Source of the DNA: Paenibacillus melissococcoides
GTDB lineage: Bacteria; Bacillota; Bacilli; Paenibacillales; Paenibacillaceae
Assembly (NCBI GenBank): GCA_944800085.1
Contig: CALYLO010000004.1
Span: 496,001 to 560,000 of the forward strand
DNA: 64,000 bases
Direction: 5' to 3'
Below, one piece after another: positions 36,410-45,757 of this stretch. Position 1 is the stretch's first letter. Every line of letters starts with the position of its first letter. The notes beneath the pieces are model-generated. The model worked only from the letters and a program-made list of their open reading frames with translations. It had not been told where the DNA came from and did not search any database. Both the position numbers and the translations under genes were made by a program.

Positions 36410-36439
36410 AGGCGGGGCCGATAGGGTCCCGTCTGTTTT
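36410..36439 (+). terminator. Intrinsic terminator
   Basis: AGGCGGGGCC pairs with GGGTCCCGTCT (some G-U pairs) around GATA, followed by GTTTTG. Confidence 0.6.
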
Positions 36440-36484
36440 GCTATATGGAAATATTCATCTCACAATACAATGGGAGGTTTCCGC

Positions 36485-37096
36485 ATGATTTTTCATAATA
36501 GGATAACGCGTTCGCCTGTCGCCCAGTCGTTCATCTGGGTGGCGGAATATGCCGACGGCTCGCATCTCGCTGAATATAACTTCGACAACCGAAAAGCAAA
36601 CAGCTTTTATCATATAGACAAAACCAAACTGATCCGGTTCGGCTTGATCGGGGAAGGCTCGCAAATCTACTTCGATGTCGGCAACGGCGTATTCACAATG
36701 AACGGCCACCGACTGTCCTTGTCCTACTCGGCCTCCTCGCGGGAATATCCGCTGACCGGGCGGACCTTCCTGTACAACGATATTATTACGTACAAAAACG
36801 CCGTCTCCGACGCCAAGCTGTTCACGGCGGGCGGGAAGGGAGGAGCCTTCTCCGACTCGATTACCCAGTACAATATCGGCTACAAAAAACAAATGCAGCT
36901 CCACGACGCCAACATCGATTTTCAATGCATCCTCTCGATTCCCTATAATGATGCGGCGTTCATGCAGATTAAAATAACGTCAGACCTTGATCTGGACGGC
37001 ACATTGCACATTCGCAGAAACGGCTTGCTTGTGGACGAGATGCAAGCGCCCCTGAAGGCGAAGCATGCCGGGCAAATCAATTGGACGATACGATGA
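36485..37096 (+). CDS. Tail-locus protein of unknown function (203 aa)
   Basis: ATG 36485 lies 7 bp after GGGAGGTTTCC; a further ATG at 36470 is inside the site and unlikely. Beta-rich protein: FIWVAEYADGSHLAEYNFDN, then HRLSLSYSASSREYPLTGRT, ending LHIRRNGLLVDEMQAPLKAK. Similar small domains lie between fibre genes of Firmicute phages. No family assignment. The gene's stop is 9 bp before the next start, suggesting co-translation. Confidence 0.55.
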   Translation: MIFHNRITRSPVAQSFIWVAEYADGSHLAEYNFDNRKANSFYHIDKTKLIRFGLIGEGSQIYFDVGNGVFTMNGHRLSLSYSASSREYPLTGRTFLYNDIITYKNAVSDAKLFTAGGKGGAFSDSITQYNIGYKKQMQLHDANIDFQCILSIPYNDAAFMQIKITSDLDLDGTLHIRRNGLLVDEMQAPLKAKHAGQINWTIR

Positions 37097-37105
37097 GGTG
37101 ATTCG

Positions 37106-37591
37106 ATGACAAACGCTACGCATGAAGTGATCATTCCTGTCGACTTGGCAGCAGGCACGCTTACGGACACCGTCATCAAAGACGGCAAGCTGCAATTGAA
37201 GGAACTCAAAAAAGACGATGAGGGAAACATCGTCTACGCTCCCTCCGGCTCCTGGGAGTCGTTGCCGATCGTCATCCAGGACCGGTTCGCCGCCTTTCAA
37301 CGGATCACACAGGCCGTAGACGTGAAGGGTGCCGCGGACTATAAGCTATTCATCCGCTATTCGTCGGACAACATCACCTGGACCGAATATACAGCCATCG
37401 ACACATCGGACGGTAATCTGGACAGCGCCCCCTTCGCCAAATACGCCCAGCTCAAAATCGAGTTCATCCCCGCCCTGCACGACGCCGCCTTTACCGTAGA
37501 CGACTTCACCGACACAGCCAAATACACCAACGAATGGGTCAACTCCGACGAGGGCGTGCTGGAGCTGAAAAAGCACTATCGCTATAAGTAA
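37106..37591 (+). CDS. Tail-locus beta-sandwich protein (161 aa)
   Basis: The start codon is ATG 37106, after GATGAGGTGATTCG. The sequence HEVIIPVDLAAGTLTDTVIK followed by SGSWESLPIVIQDRFAAFQR and YKLFIRYSSDNITWTEYTAI has the strand pattern of discoidin- or fibronectin-like modules. C-terminus VNSDEGVLELKKHYRYK. It resembles the last domain of the 45758 and 40114 proteins only loosely. It is the last GC-rich gene before base composition falls sharply at about 37,690. Confidence 0.55.
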   Translation: MTNATHEVIIPVDLAAGTLTDTVIKDGKLQLKELKKDDEGNIVYAPSGSWESLPIVIQDRFAAFQRITQAVDVKGAADYKLFIRYSSDNITWTEYTAIDTSDGNLDSAPFAKYAQLKIEFIPALHDAAFTVDDFTDTAKYTNEWVNSDEGVLELKKHYRYK

Positions 37592-37692
37592 GAGAGGGAC
37601 GAGTCTTGGAAAGACGAGGGCGTCTTGCTGAGGAAGAGGATACCGAATGGGAAGATGAAGAAGATTGATTCGTTACAAGTGGAGGGATAAGG

Positions 37693-38367
37693 ATGCCAGT
37701 TCCAGCGACTACGGGACAATTGAGAAAACATGTGAAGGATATGAAGATTGGGGATTATATCGTTTGGAGTTATCACCCTGATGGCTATTTTGAGTTCGGC
37801 GCAGACACGTCAAGATATACAGAATGCCCATTAGAAGGAATTCCAAATGGGGAAACCTCAAAAGGTAAGTACTGGTATGGAGTTAAAGTCGACAAAGGAT
37901 TAATTATTTCAGACAGAGTTCTTAGAAACCAATGGTCATGGGACTATTTGAATAGTGTGAAATATATCGAAGGGGTTAGTACGAAAATTTCCACGGTACA
38001 AGGCATTCTTCGTTCCCCTACTGGCGGTGTTGCTTATGCGAATGTTAACGGAAATAAGTCATTAACCGATCAAGGCTACGGTGGGTGGCCTGCTAATAAT
38101 GAGTGGGATAAATATATAGTTAATTTTCCTTCAAACAAGATACAACAAGGCCACACTATAGATGATGTTTTCCATTGGAATGAAAAAATAACGATTTGTC
38201 AAGAGACTCCAGCTCTTGGGGTTATCACATTTGACGGGTTTAACACGACTGACTCTAAAAAAAGAGTAAGAAGAGGGTATAAAACGGTTCAGGCCTTGTA
38301 TCACATAGCAGCAGAGTCTGCATCGGAATTTAATGGTTTTCGACCTGTATTCGAATACAAAGAATAG
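37693..38367 (+). CDS. Fibre-tip protein of the AT-rich module (224 aa)
   Basis: ATG 37693 after GTGGAGGGATAAGG. Base composition is clearly lower in GC than all genes to the left. The N-terminal TTGQLRKHVKDMKIGDYIVW is shared with the next gene's QLRIGKKIRCHY start. The C-terminal signature NEWDKYIV ... KKRVRRGYK ... NGFRPVFEYKE is shared with the 38385-41238 gene (NEWNKYIV ... RRVRRGG ... GFRPVLLL). These two are therefore paralogous receptor-binding modules. Similar ends occur in fibres of Gram-positive phages. Probably host-surface binding. Confidence 0.65.
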   Translation: MPVPATTGQLRKHVKDMKIGDYIVWSYHPDGYFEFGADTSRYTECPLEGIPNGETSKGKYWYGVKVDKGLIISDRVLRNQWSWDYLNSVKYIEGVSTKISTVQGILRSPTGGVAYANVNGNKSLTDQGYGGWPANNEWDKYIVNFPSNKIQQGHTIDDVFHWNEKITICQETPALGVITFDGFNTTDSKKRVRRGYKTVQALYHIAAESASEFNGFRPVFEYKE

Positions 38368-38552
38368 AAAGAAGGTGAATATAAGTGCTAGAAGAGGTAA
38401 AAAGTGTCGGCCAATTACGAATTGGAAAAAAAATAAGATGCCACTACAAAGCAATATCAAATACATTAGGTACTTTTTCAGGACTTGGGAAAGGAACATC
38501 CGGATTCATTTCACCTACGACATCATCTGCTGCACCAAACGGTGATTTTTAT

Positions 38553-40116
38553 TTTTCTGTGAAAATCCAAACGCACTCATGAACGATTATCGTCTTTAAA
38601 AAGCAGCAGTTTTCTGAGAAATGACCATAAGATGCCCGGTCCACCTTCTTTGAAGGGGCCTTGTTTAAAATCGCTATGTTTCGTCAATGCTGTAAGGTTA
38701 GTTGATCTGCATGAGTGGTGCTTGTGGTCCACCTTCGATGTAAATTTGTTTGTTCTTCAGCATGTGGTAAGCAATGATAAGTATCTTACGTGAAATGGCA
38801 ATGCAAGCTTTTTTCTTTCCTCGTCGTGAAGCAATCTTCCAGAACTTTGTTGCCAAGACCGTGTTTCGTGAGCGAGCGATTGCCCAAGACGCTTCGCATA
38901 GTGTCACTTTTGCATGAGGATTGCCTTTTACGCTTTTTGTACTTTTTTTTGCCTGCACTCTCGTGGTTGCCGGGTGCTACGCCAGCCCAAGAGGCAAGGT
39001 GATCTGCGGATGGAAATTGCTCCATATCGGCCGCGATTTCTGCAAGGAGTGCTGCAGCTGTTCGTTCGCTAACACCTGGAATGGTCTGAAGCAGTTCGTA
39101 CTCCGTCCGATAGAGCTCCAAGTGATCGTTAATTTCGGCTTCCAACCGAGCAATGGACTTCTCTAAGTATTCGATATGCTCCCAACAATCTTTAATCAAT
39201 CGAATTTGATGCGGGGTCATCGTGCCAAAAAGAGAGTCAGTAACTTCACTTTTTTTGTTCTTGATCGAACCCTTGACGCTCGCTTCAAATCTTCCGCGTC
39301 AACGTAACCTTTTTCGATTAAGCGTTGCAACAAACTGCGCCCGGAAACACCGAATACGTCTGAGATGACACTGCCTAGCTTGACGTTACCTGCTTCAAGA
39401 TACTTCTGGATCGGTTTTTCTCCGCTGTTAGGGAGCCGATTCGTTTTTTTCGAAGTCGGCAGAGGTCCCGTAGCTCCCTTAAGTCCTCGGATGGCACAAA
39501 GCTGGGCTCAATTAGACCGACTCGAAGCAGCTTCGCGATCCATTCGGCATCACAAACATCCGTCTTGCGGCCAGGAACATTCTTAATGCGCTGCGCATTC
39601 GCCAGTACGACGGTGAAGTAGCCTTCAAGGATGTTGTAGACAGGTTTCCAATAGATTCCCGTGCTCTCCATTGCGATGTGTGTAACGCCTTGGGACTCCA
39701 GGTACTTAAGCAGTTCGAAAAGATGTTTGGTCATCGTTCCAAAGCTTCGGATCTCGCTGTGGGCCTCCCCCGCAGCATCTGTGGTCATCACACAAACGAC
39801 GATTGTCTCTTGGTGAACGTCCATTCCAGCACAGCGTTCAAGCAATACTTCCATCTTGGCTTCCCTCCATAACTGAAATGCATGACGGCGGATGAATTCG
39901 AGCTTGAGCATTTTTCTGTTCGCGGTTCTCTGATTGGGCATACAGAGCCAGCACAGGTTTGTACACAGAACTCATCCTCAACAGTTTATTTGTCGGGGTT
40001 ACACCACCATTAAAAAGAACGTGTTTCGCGTCATGTAGTAGCAGTATGGGAAATAGGTCCGACCACTAAACCCTCGCTATTTTCATGCTAGGTTTGCGAA
40101 CGAGAGTTCATGAATG
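38553..40116 (-). mobile_element. IS110-family insertion in a fibre gene
   Basis: About 1564 bp, with end positions uncertain by 3 bp because TTT occurs at both junctions. Transposase on the minus strand. No long terminal inverted repeats, as is typical for IS110, but short subterminal similarity exists (CACTCATGAAC at 38573-38583 and the complement of CATTCATGAAC near 40105-40115). The 262-bp non-coding stretch between the transposase start (39854) and the right end is the place where IS110-type elements encode their bridge RNA. Confidence 0.75.
38698..39854 (-). pseudogene. IS110-family transposase, frameshifted
   Basis: It starts at ATG 39854 after GGAGGGAAG. The N-terminal RuvC-like DEDD domain begins LERCAGMDVHQETIVVCVM with the first Asp; HIAMESTGIYWKPVYNIL and GRKTDVCDAEWIAKLLRVG carry the next acidic residues. 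The C-terminal Transposase_20 domain has LLQTIPGVSERTAAALLAEI and LASWAGVAPGNHESAGKKK. The protein is spread over several frames, with shifts near 39415, 39305 and 38953. The last lies in a run of eight A on the coding strand. The element is either dead or miscalled in homopolymers. Confidence 0.8.
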
Positions 40117-41295
40117 TTTATTTGTGTCGATAGGGATTATCTGGGTAGATGGAAATTGATCGCTGATAGAAACATACAGCATTCCATTTCATGGGATACC
40201 TTAAATAGTGCTGGAGTAGCCAATGGAAGTGGATTGCCAATTGAATTGGACTATGAGAATGTCGCGTTAAACAAGCACGTCGAGGCTGATACTAATCATT
40301 TTGAGAATTATTCAATATCCAAAGTGGTTGATGGCATTGACATTCATACTGACGGCTTTTTGCAATCAGATGGAGATAAAGGGAAAATTACAAGAATAAT
40401 TATTGATTTGGGGAAAGAAGAAGAGATAGATGGATTAGCTCTGACCAATTTACTATATACATCGGGTTATCGTTGTAAAAACTTTGGTTTTAGTTGGTCA
40501 AATGATAAGAATAATTGGAATTTTATTATGAACGCGGTGCTGCCAAATAATGAAATTAAACACTTTTTTAAAGCAAAAGCACGTGCCAGATATTTCTCGA
40601 TCTTACTTAAAGATAGTTATCTTGGTTCGGGATGGTCACTAGGGATTGGAGAAATTGAGCTTATTAAAACAAATCGCCAAACCAAATCAGTTCTTAGGCT
40701 GCTAACTGGTGGTACTAGTCCTGAGGATGAAGATAACGAATGGAACAAATATATTGTGAATGATACGTTGAACGGTTTAATCACGCCCGGAGATGATAAT
40801 ATCTGGAACTGGAAATCAGACACGCCATCTTGGACGAGTACAACTCAAACTATTGCCAGTAGAAGGGTGAGAAGAGGAGGAGGGTCAGGTGGATTAAGAG
40901 GATATTATAGTGATTCTGCTACCTTGTCAGAGTCCAATATTTCGGGTACAGCATGCGGATTTCGTCCGGTGTTACTTCTTTTACCTCCACTAACGAATTC
41001 CTTGATTTACCATGATGATAAATACAAAACATATAATAATGGTTGGAAACCAATTTCAACAACTTTACCCTCAAAAGACACTTTTATGAATTGTATTAAT
41101 GATTTATCTATTCTGGACAGAAAAGTAAAAAATGTTTCTCTTCCTATGACCTCCTCTGTATTGGGTGAAGGGAAAGTGTTCAAAGCAAAGGTTGATTACA
41201 AAAAATACTTTGATATTAACAGGATTGATGTTAAGTAGATCTGAACTGGTTCTGTTTTTTTAGTGTATTAATATAATTGGTGGGTGGTGAGGAAA

Positions 41296-42828
41296 GTGGC
41301 AATTATAGATGTTACTTGGGATCCAGTAAATAAAGGTAGTGGTGTGATTATAAGTAATGCGAACCTAACAGCAAAAGTCCCTAATTACAATAATACTGTA
41401 AGAGCAACGCACGGGAAAAGCCACGGAAAGTGGTACTGGGAAATAACCGTAAGTGTTTATAATTGGCTGCTCATAGGAATAGTGAACAGAGATGCTGTTT
41501 TAACTTCTAGTAATAGTTCCACTCAAAATGCGCGGTATTATTGGGAAAACGGAAAAAAACTACCTGAAAATGTTCTGTATGGGAAGAATTTTGTTGTTGG
41601 AGATGTAATAAGTATCCTTCTAAACTTGGATAGTGGGACATTAGAATTTTGGAAAAATGGAGTTAGTCAGGGTATATCTCATACCAATATCAAAACTATG
41701 GGGGAAGTTTTTCCTGCTGTTTCAGCTCCACAATCAGGAGCAACAGAAAGTACAGTAACAGCTAATTTCGGAGCTTCCTCTTTTGTCTATCCTATGCCTA
41801 AGGGATTTTCTTCTTTTGATTGTAGGCAAAGGCATTGGGATAGTAGAATGCTATTTCAAACAAGTACCGAAAATCGAATGGCATTTTATAATAAGTTCAA
41901 TACTATAACTGCAATTCCCAAAATGACATCAAATATTACGCCATCTGGACGCGCATTTGCAAAGGATATTTATTCAACAAGCTATGATGCTTGGAAAGCA
42001 TTTAATCAAGTTGATGATACAGAAGGTTATGCATCTAAAACTGGTAGTGGTGGAGTTGGTTTTTTAGGGTATGAGTTTGATAAACCAATAGCCATTGCGA
42101 AATATGCTGTCAGGAGTATGGCTGGAAGTTCTCATTTGAATAAACTTCCAAGAGACTGGACTTTTGAAGGCAGTCACGACGGAGAGAAGTGGCATGTATT
42201 AGATACACAGAAAAACCAAACGTGGACTACCGTAAATACAGATAAGGACTACTACGTAGACATTCCGAAATCCTACAAAATGTATCGTTTGAATTGGTCT
42301 GCTAACAATGGATTTACAGGATATACAGATGTAAATGAATTAAAGATGTACAGAGGTGTTAATGTGGTTTCACATATTCCGACAGTAAGTGAAAAATACT
42401 TCACGGCGTACGGGATGGACAAAATAGCCCAAGAAACTTTAAAAAATAATTATGATAAGGTGCAGCTAATATCCAATAAAGAAAGCGAATTAAATGAAGG
42501 AAAGATATTTGAGCATGAGATTGATTTGAAGAAGTATGAAGTTAACAAGTTAATTATGGATAAAATTGAAGGAAAGTCTTTAATTCTTACTTCAGATGTT
42601 GTACACCTCAGTTTTATTAATTCAGCTTCAATTAATTATATCTCATATGCGGATGAACATATTTTTAGACATTTTGGTATGGGGAAATCGGTTGTTATAG
42701 ATTTGGAAAAGGAGTTTAAGGAAAAAGTATTGATTGAAATGGAAGCTAATACAGTGGGAATCGGAAAAGTGTTTAAACAAAGAATAGACCCTTCCAAAAT
42801 TCCCATTAAACAAATAACAATTATTTGA
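41296..42828 (+). CDS. Fibre protein with SPRY and discoidin domains
   Basis: It starts at GTG 41296; GTG 41284 is an alternative. It is AT-rich. The N-terminal 170 residues form a SPRY/B30.2-like domain: HGKSHGKWYWEITVSVYNWL, VGDVISILLNLDSGTLEFWK with the typical NGVSQG, then TANFGASSFVYPMPKGF. About residues 215-350 are an F5/8 type C (discoidin) domain: GGVGFLGYEFDKPIAIAKYA, LPRDWTFEGSHDGEKWHVLD and YRLNWSANNG. The C-terminus carries the shared motifs YFTAYGMDKI, NEGKIFEHEIDLKKYEVNKL and GIGKVFKQRIDPSKIPIK. Both domain types bind ligands (SPRY: peptides or proteins; discoidin: sugars). Likely receptor binding. Confidence 0.75.
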   Translation: MAIIDVTWDPVNKGSGVIISNANLTAKVPNYNNTVRATHGKSHGKWYWEITVSVYNWLLIGIVNRDAVLTSSNSSTQNARYYWENGKKLPENVLYGKNFVVGDVISILLNLDSGTLEFWKNGVSQGISHTNIKTMGEVFPAVSAPQSGATESTVTANFGASSFVYPMPKGFSSFDCRQRHWDSRMLFQTSTENRMAFYNKFNTITAIPKMTSNITPSGRAFAKDIYSTSYDAWKAFNQVDDTEGYASKTGSGGVGFLGYEFDKPIAIAKYAVRSMAGSSHLNKLPRDWTFEGSHDGEKWHVLDTQKNQTWTTVNTDKDYYVDIPKSYKMYRLNWSANNGFTGYTDVNELKMYRGVNVVSHIPTVSEKYFTAYGMDKIAQETLKNNYDKVQLISNKESELNEGKIFEHEIDLKKYEVNKLIMDKIEGKSLILTSDVVHLSFINSASINYISYADEHIFRHFGMGKSVVIDLEKEFKEKVLIEMEANTVGIGKVFKQRIDPSKIPIKQITII

Positions 42829-42855
42829 TTTAACGAGAAAGGAGGAGGTTAAAAA

Positions 42856-43917
42856 ATGATAGTCAAGTGGGATTCTGAAAAAAGAAATAACGCCTCTTTA
42901 AGCAATGGAGGTCTTAGTGCTTATATAGGTAGTAAAAAAGGGTATGTGATAGCAAATGAGTATAAAACATATGGAAAATACTATTTGGAAATAGTGTGTA
43001 AGAGGGTTACTGGTTATAGCAAGATAGGTGTAATTAATTCACATGGTTCTATCTGGGAAATAGAGAGTAGCAGGTCTTTCCCAATATCAAATAATGATGT
43101 AATTAGTTTATTAATAGATGTAGATGATAGAAAAGTGAATTTTTGGAGAAACGGATGGGTGATCGAAAGATTCTTCTCAAATGTATCTGGGCCGTTGTCT
43201 CCAGTAGTTAGATGCATGTCAGATGGCTCTACACCTTCAATGGAAATAACAGCGAACTTCGGTGCGACTCCTTTTAAATACAAACTTCCTCTTGGTTTTT
43301 TACCCTATCAAACACAAGAAAAAGTCTTAGTTTTGTCGAATGGAGTTTGCTTGAAATATAGCAACATAGGGTGGGAGGGAGTAACAAATTCATCACCAAC
43401 AGAACAAGATTATATTAATCATGGTATGGATGATATTTCGATAATTCCCGAATCGGCGTGGAAAGAACTATCTGGTGATGTTCAAGTGTGCTACTGGACG
43501 AATGACCTATACAAACCTGAAGCCTCCTTCAACATCGAAACCGAACCATTTACCCTTGCTGAAGAGTTTGATGATCAGACCATAAAAATAATCGAATATA
43601 CCGATAACCCTGATCAAGAAGATTCAACCATCACTTTAGAAACCGAACCATTCACCTTTTACGATGAGGTTGGTGACAGTTTTGATGTACTGTACTACAC
43701 CGACGATCCAGATAAGACGGAAGCCGAACTTGAAATCAACCATAACTATTCACCGCTGGACGAATTCGATGGAGACTTTGAATTGGTGACATGGACAATG
43801 GAAGAAGAGGCGGAGGTTCAAGAGGAGCTTAAACCAATATTTAAAGAAAAGATTGAAGATGGCAATCTTTACGGTGTAACCGTGGATTTATCCAAAGGAA
43901 CTATAAACATTAAGTGA
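42856..43917 (+). CDS. Second SPRY-domain fibre protein (353 aa)
   Basis: ATG 42856 with AAAGGAGGAGG. Residues 1-155 repeat the SPRY layout of the previous gene: TYGKYYLEIVCKRVTGYSKI, NDVISLLIDVDDRKVNFWRN, ITANFGATPFKYKLPLGFLP. Next comes the shared pivot SPTEQDYINHGMDDISIIPE. Then there are three short acidic repeats of 'xxYTDDPDxxxAxxxxxxEPFTxxDEF' type, and a C-terminal GNLYGVTVDLSKGTINIK. The acidic repeats each hold a D/E-rich loop and could bind calcium. AT-rich. Probably assembled with the neighbouring fibres. Confidence 0.7.
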   Translation: MIVKWDSEKRNNASLSNGGLSAYIGSKKGYVIANEYKTYGKYYLEIVCKRVTGYSKIGVINSHGSIWEIESSRSFPISNNDVISLLIDVDDRKVNFWRNGWVIERFFSNVSGPLSPVVRCMSDGSTPSMEITANFGATPFKYKLPLGFLPYQTQEKVLVLSNGVCLKYSNIGWEGVTNSSPTEQDYINHGMDDISIIPESAWKELSGDVQVCYWTNDLYKPEASFNIETEPFTLAEEFDDQTIKIIEYTDNPDQEDSTITLETEPFTFYDEVGDSFDVLYYTDDPDKTEAELEINHNYSPLDEFDGDFELVTWTMEEEAEVQEELKPIFKEKIEDGNLYGVTVDLSKGTINIK

Positions 43918-43943
43918 GGCAGTCACAAAGGGCTGTCTCTTTT
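43916..43943 (+). terminator. Intrinsic terminator between fibre genes
   Basis: GAGGCAG/CTGTCTC stem (one G-U) with a 10-nt loop, then TTTTG. It begins at the stop codon of the second SPRY gene. Confidence 0.55.
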
Positions 43944-43976
43944 GTTTTGCATGTCTATTTGAAAGGAGCTGATTTT

Positions 43977-45743
43977 GTGGCAGGTAATGCAAAACCTAAT
44001 GTGCCGGATTTAGGGGATGAGGTAAAAATTGAGCTTCTTTCCTTTTGGGGTTCATCAGTAAATACAAGTACGGCATCCGATGCCTCTGCATTGCTTGATG
44101 GTATTACAACTAAACAAGGCACTTATAATGCAGCTTTAATGTCAACGACCCACAACTCATATTTAGAGTTCTCAATTAGTAGCGACTGTAACTTGTGGGC
44201 TGTCGGCGGCAGCTATTCCGACACTGGTGGCAGTACTCCTAAACAAATAAAACTGCAAAAGTGGGTTGGGGAGGAGTATAAAGACGTTGGAATCTATAAT
44301 ACTAGATCCTCTACTGATTGGTATCTATTGTCCCCGAGCTTGGCAGCAGGTAAGTATAAAGTGACTGCCATAGGAAATTATGTAGCTTTCAACGAGTGGT
44401 ATGCGGAAAGCATAACTCCAAATAAAAGTTTAATCCAACTAAACAACGGCGAGTATCGAACATACAGAGACACTGGATGGGAAGAGATAAGCCCTCCACT
44501 ATCCTCGCAAATATTCACCCAACACGGCATGACCGAGCTCTCTATCATCCCGCCGGAAGCGTGGCAGGAATTGGCCCAACTCTCTCCCACAGTCGAAATC
44601 GTGACATACGTGCCGGAGAGCAACAAGGTCAAGCCTTTTACCGAGACTTATAGGGACATCCCCTTGCGCATCGATATGAAGGCTTTGCCGTTCGAGCAGC
44701 TTGTCGTGCAGCCGAGCGATTTTGAACTGCATGGCAGTCTGCTCGCTATCATTGCGAATCAACTTCCTGTCCAGGCGTATGAGGGCCGATGCCGGTTTAT
44801 TTTGTCGTTCGATGGCGGCGTGACGTGGGAAGTGTTCCGGAATGGACGATGGAAATCGGTGAATGCAACCGATATGGCGAAGGTGCGCGAGCTGGGCATG
44901 AGCTTCAAAACGCTCGCCCGCATCAAAGAAACTCACTTCCAAGATAAGGGCAGCCAGCTTCGGATTGGCTATTATTTGGACGACAGCATTCATCGCGATG
45001 AGGAAGTGAAGCTGGATCATTCGCAGTTGATGGTGAGGTCTGCTCTGGACGACGTCAAGGTTAGGGACCTGTCGCTAACGCTTCTCAATACGAAGGCATC
45101 GATTGAGCTCAAGCTGACGGGCAACAAATTAACCGGCCGCCTGGATGATGCCGATAAGGGCAAGGTTCAGTACAGGGTGCTGCTGAATGATAAGCCTTAC
45201 TTCCCCGCCGACGGGGAGTTCACGCGCCTGGCCGCTTCACCGGTCGATATTAATCTGTCGATCTCGGAGCGGGATATTGTGTTCAATCGGGAGAATAAGC
45301 TTCGCGTCGAATATCAGGATTATTGGGGCGAGACCGAGTCTTGGGAGACGAAGTTCATCGGCAGCTACTCCGGCTTGATGTTCATGGATGAGACGGGGAA
45401 TTATTATTCCGATACGTTCGGCGGGATTCTGAAATACTTGGATTTCGATATGCTGATTGCCGGGCAGACCAGTCTGGATCAGAAGGTCGTCGTCAAAAAC
45501 CAGTTGGGCTACTCGATTACGAATCTGACGTTGAAGACGGTGAATGAGTCGCTCCCGGATGGCGTCGCGATCGAAATGTCCCGGAAGTCGAGCCCGTTCA
45601 TTCCCGTCGATAGTCTGCTGTACAGTGAAGTATTGCATCATGGAGACACGGTTGAATGTTATGTCCGGATTGCTACGGAGATTGACGCCAAGCCGACGCC
45701 GGATGGCCGCTTCGAGATTCGGGCCTATGCCAATCGGATATAG
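43977..45743 (+). CDS. Chimeric fibre/linker protein spanning the AT-rich to GC-rich boundary (588 aa)
   Basis: It starts at GTG 43977 after AAAGGAG. The first 150 residues (LLSFWGSSVNTSTASDASAL, LAAGKYKVTAIGNYVAFNEW) are AT-rich. The pivot segment YRTYRDTGWEEISPPLSSQI and IFTQHGMTELSIIPPEAWQE is followed by a 390-residue GC-rich part of host-like codon use (AYEGRCRFILSFDGGVTWEV, FRNGRWKSVN). Composition changes inside the gene near 44,500. This is what a recombinational exchange of the receptor-binding end at the conserved pivot would leave. The GC-rich part is beta-rich and probably the constant scaffold. Confidence 0.65.
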   Translation: MAGNAKPNVPDLGDEVKIELLSFWGSSVNTSTASDASALLDGITTKQGTYNAALMSTTHNSYLEFSISSDCNLWAVGGSYSDTGGSTPKQIKLQKWVGEEYKDVGIYNTRSSTDWYLLSPSLAAGKYKVTAIGNYVAFNEWYAESITPNKSLIQLNNGEYRTYRDTGWEEISPPLSSQIFTQHGMTELSIIPPEAWQELAQLSPTVEIVTYVPESNKVKPFTETYRDIPLRIDMKALPFEQLVVQPSDFELHGSLLAIIANQLPVQAYEGRCRFILSFDGGVTWEVFRNGRWKSVNATDMAKVRELGMSFKTLARIKETHFQDKGSQLRIGYYLDDSIHRDEEVKLDHSQLMVRSALDDVKVRDLSLTLLNTKASIELKLTGNKLTGRLDDADKGKVQYRVLLNDKPYFPADGEFTRLAASPVDINLSISERDIVFNRENKLRVEYQDYWGETESWETKFIGSYSGLMFMDETGNYYSDTFGGILKYLDFDMLIAGQTSLDQKVVVKNQLGYSITNLTLKTVNESLPDGVAIEMSRKSSPFIPVDSLLYSEVLHHGDTVECYVRIATEIDAKPTPDGRFEIRAYANRI

Positions 45744-45757
45744 ACAGTCTCAATACA

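Larger units (their letters stand above)
38385..41238 (+). pseudogene. Fibre-tip protein gene interrupted by an IS110-type element
   Basis: It starts at GTG 38385 (AAGGTGA, 6 bp). The 5' part reads SVGQLRIGKKIRCHYKAISN to NGDFYF at 38555. The reading then resumes after the insertion with FICVDRDYLGRWKLIADRN at 40117 and ends at 41238. Joining at the shared TTT restores GDFYFICVDRDYLG. The restored protein, about 430 aa, has the N-terminal attachment segment, a discoidin-like middle (HVEADTNHFENYSISKVVDG, RIIIDLGKEEEIDGLALTNL), the NEWNKYIV/RRVRRG/GFRPV module and the C-terminal signature GEGKVFKAKVDYKKYFDINR. It is AT-rich like its neighbours. Confidence 0.75.
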
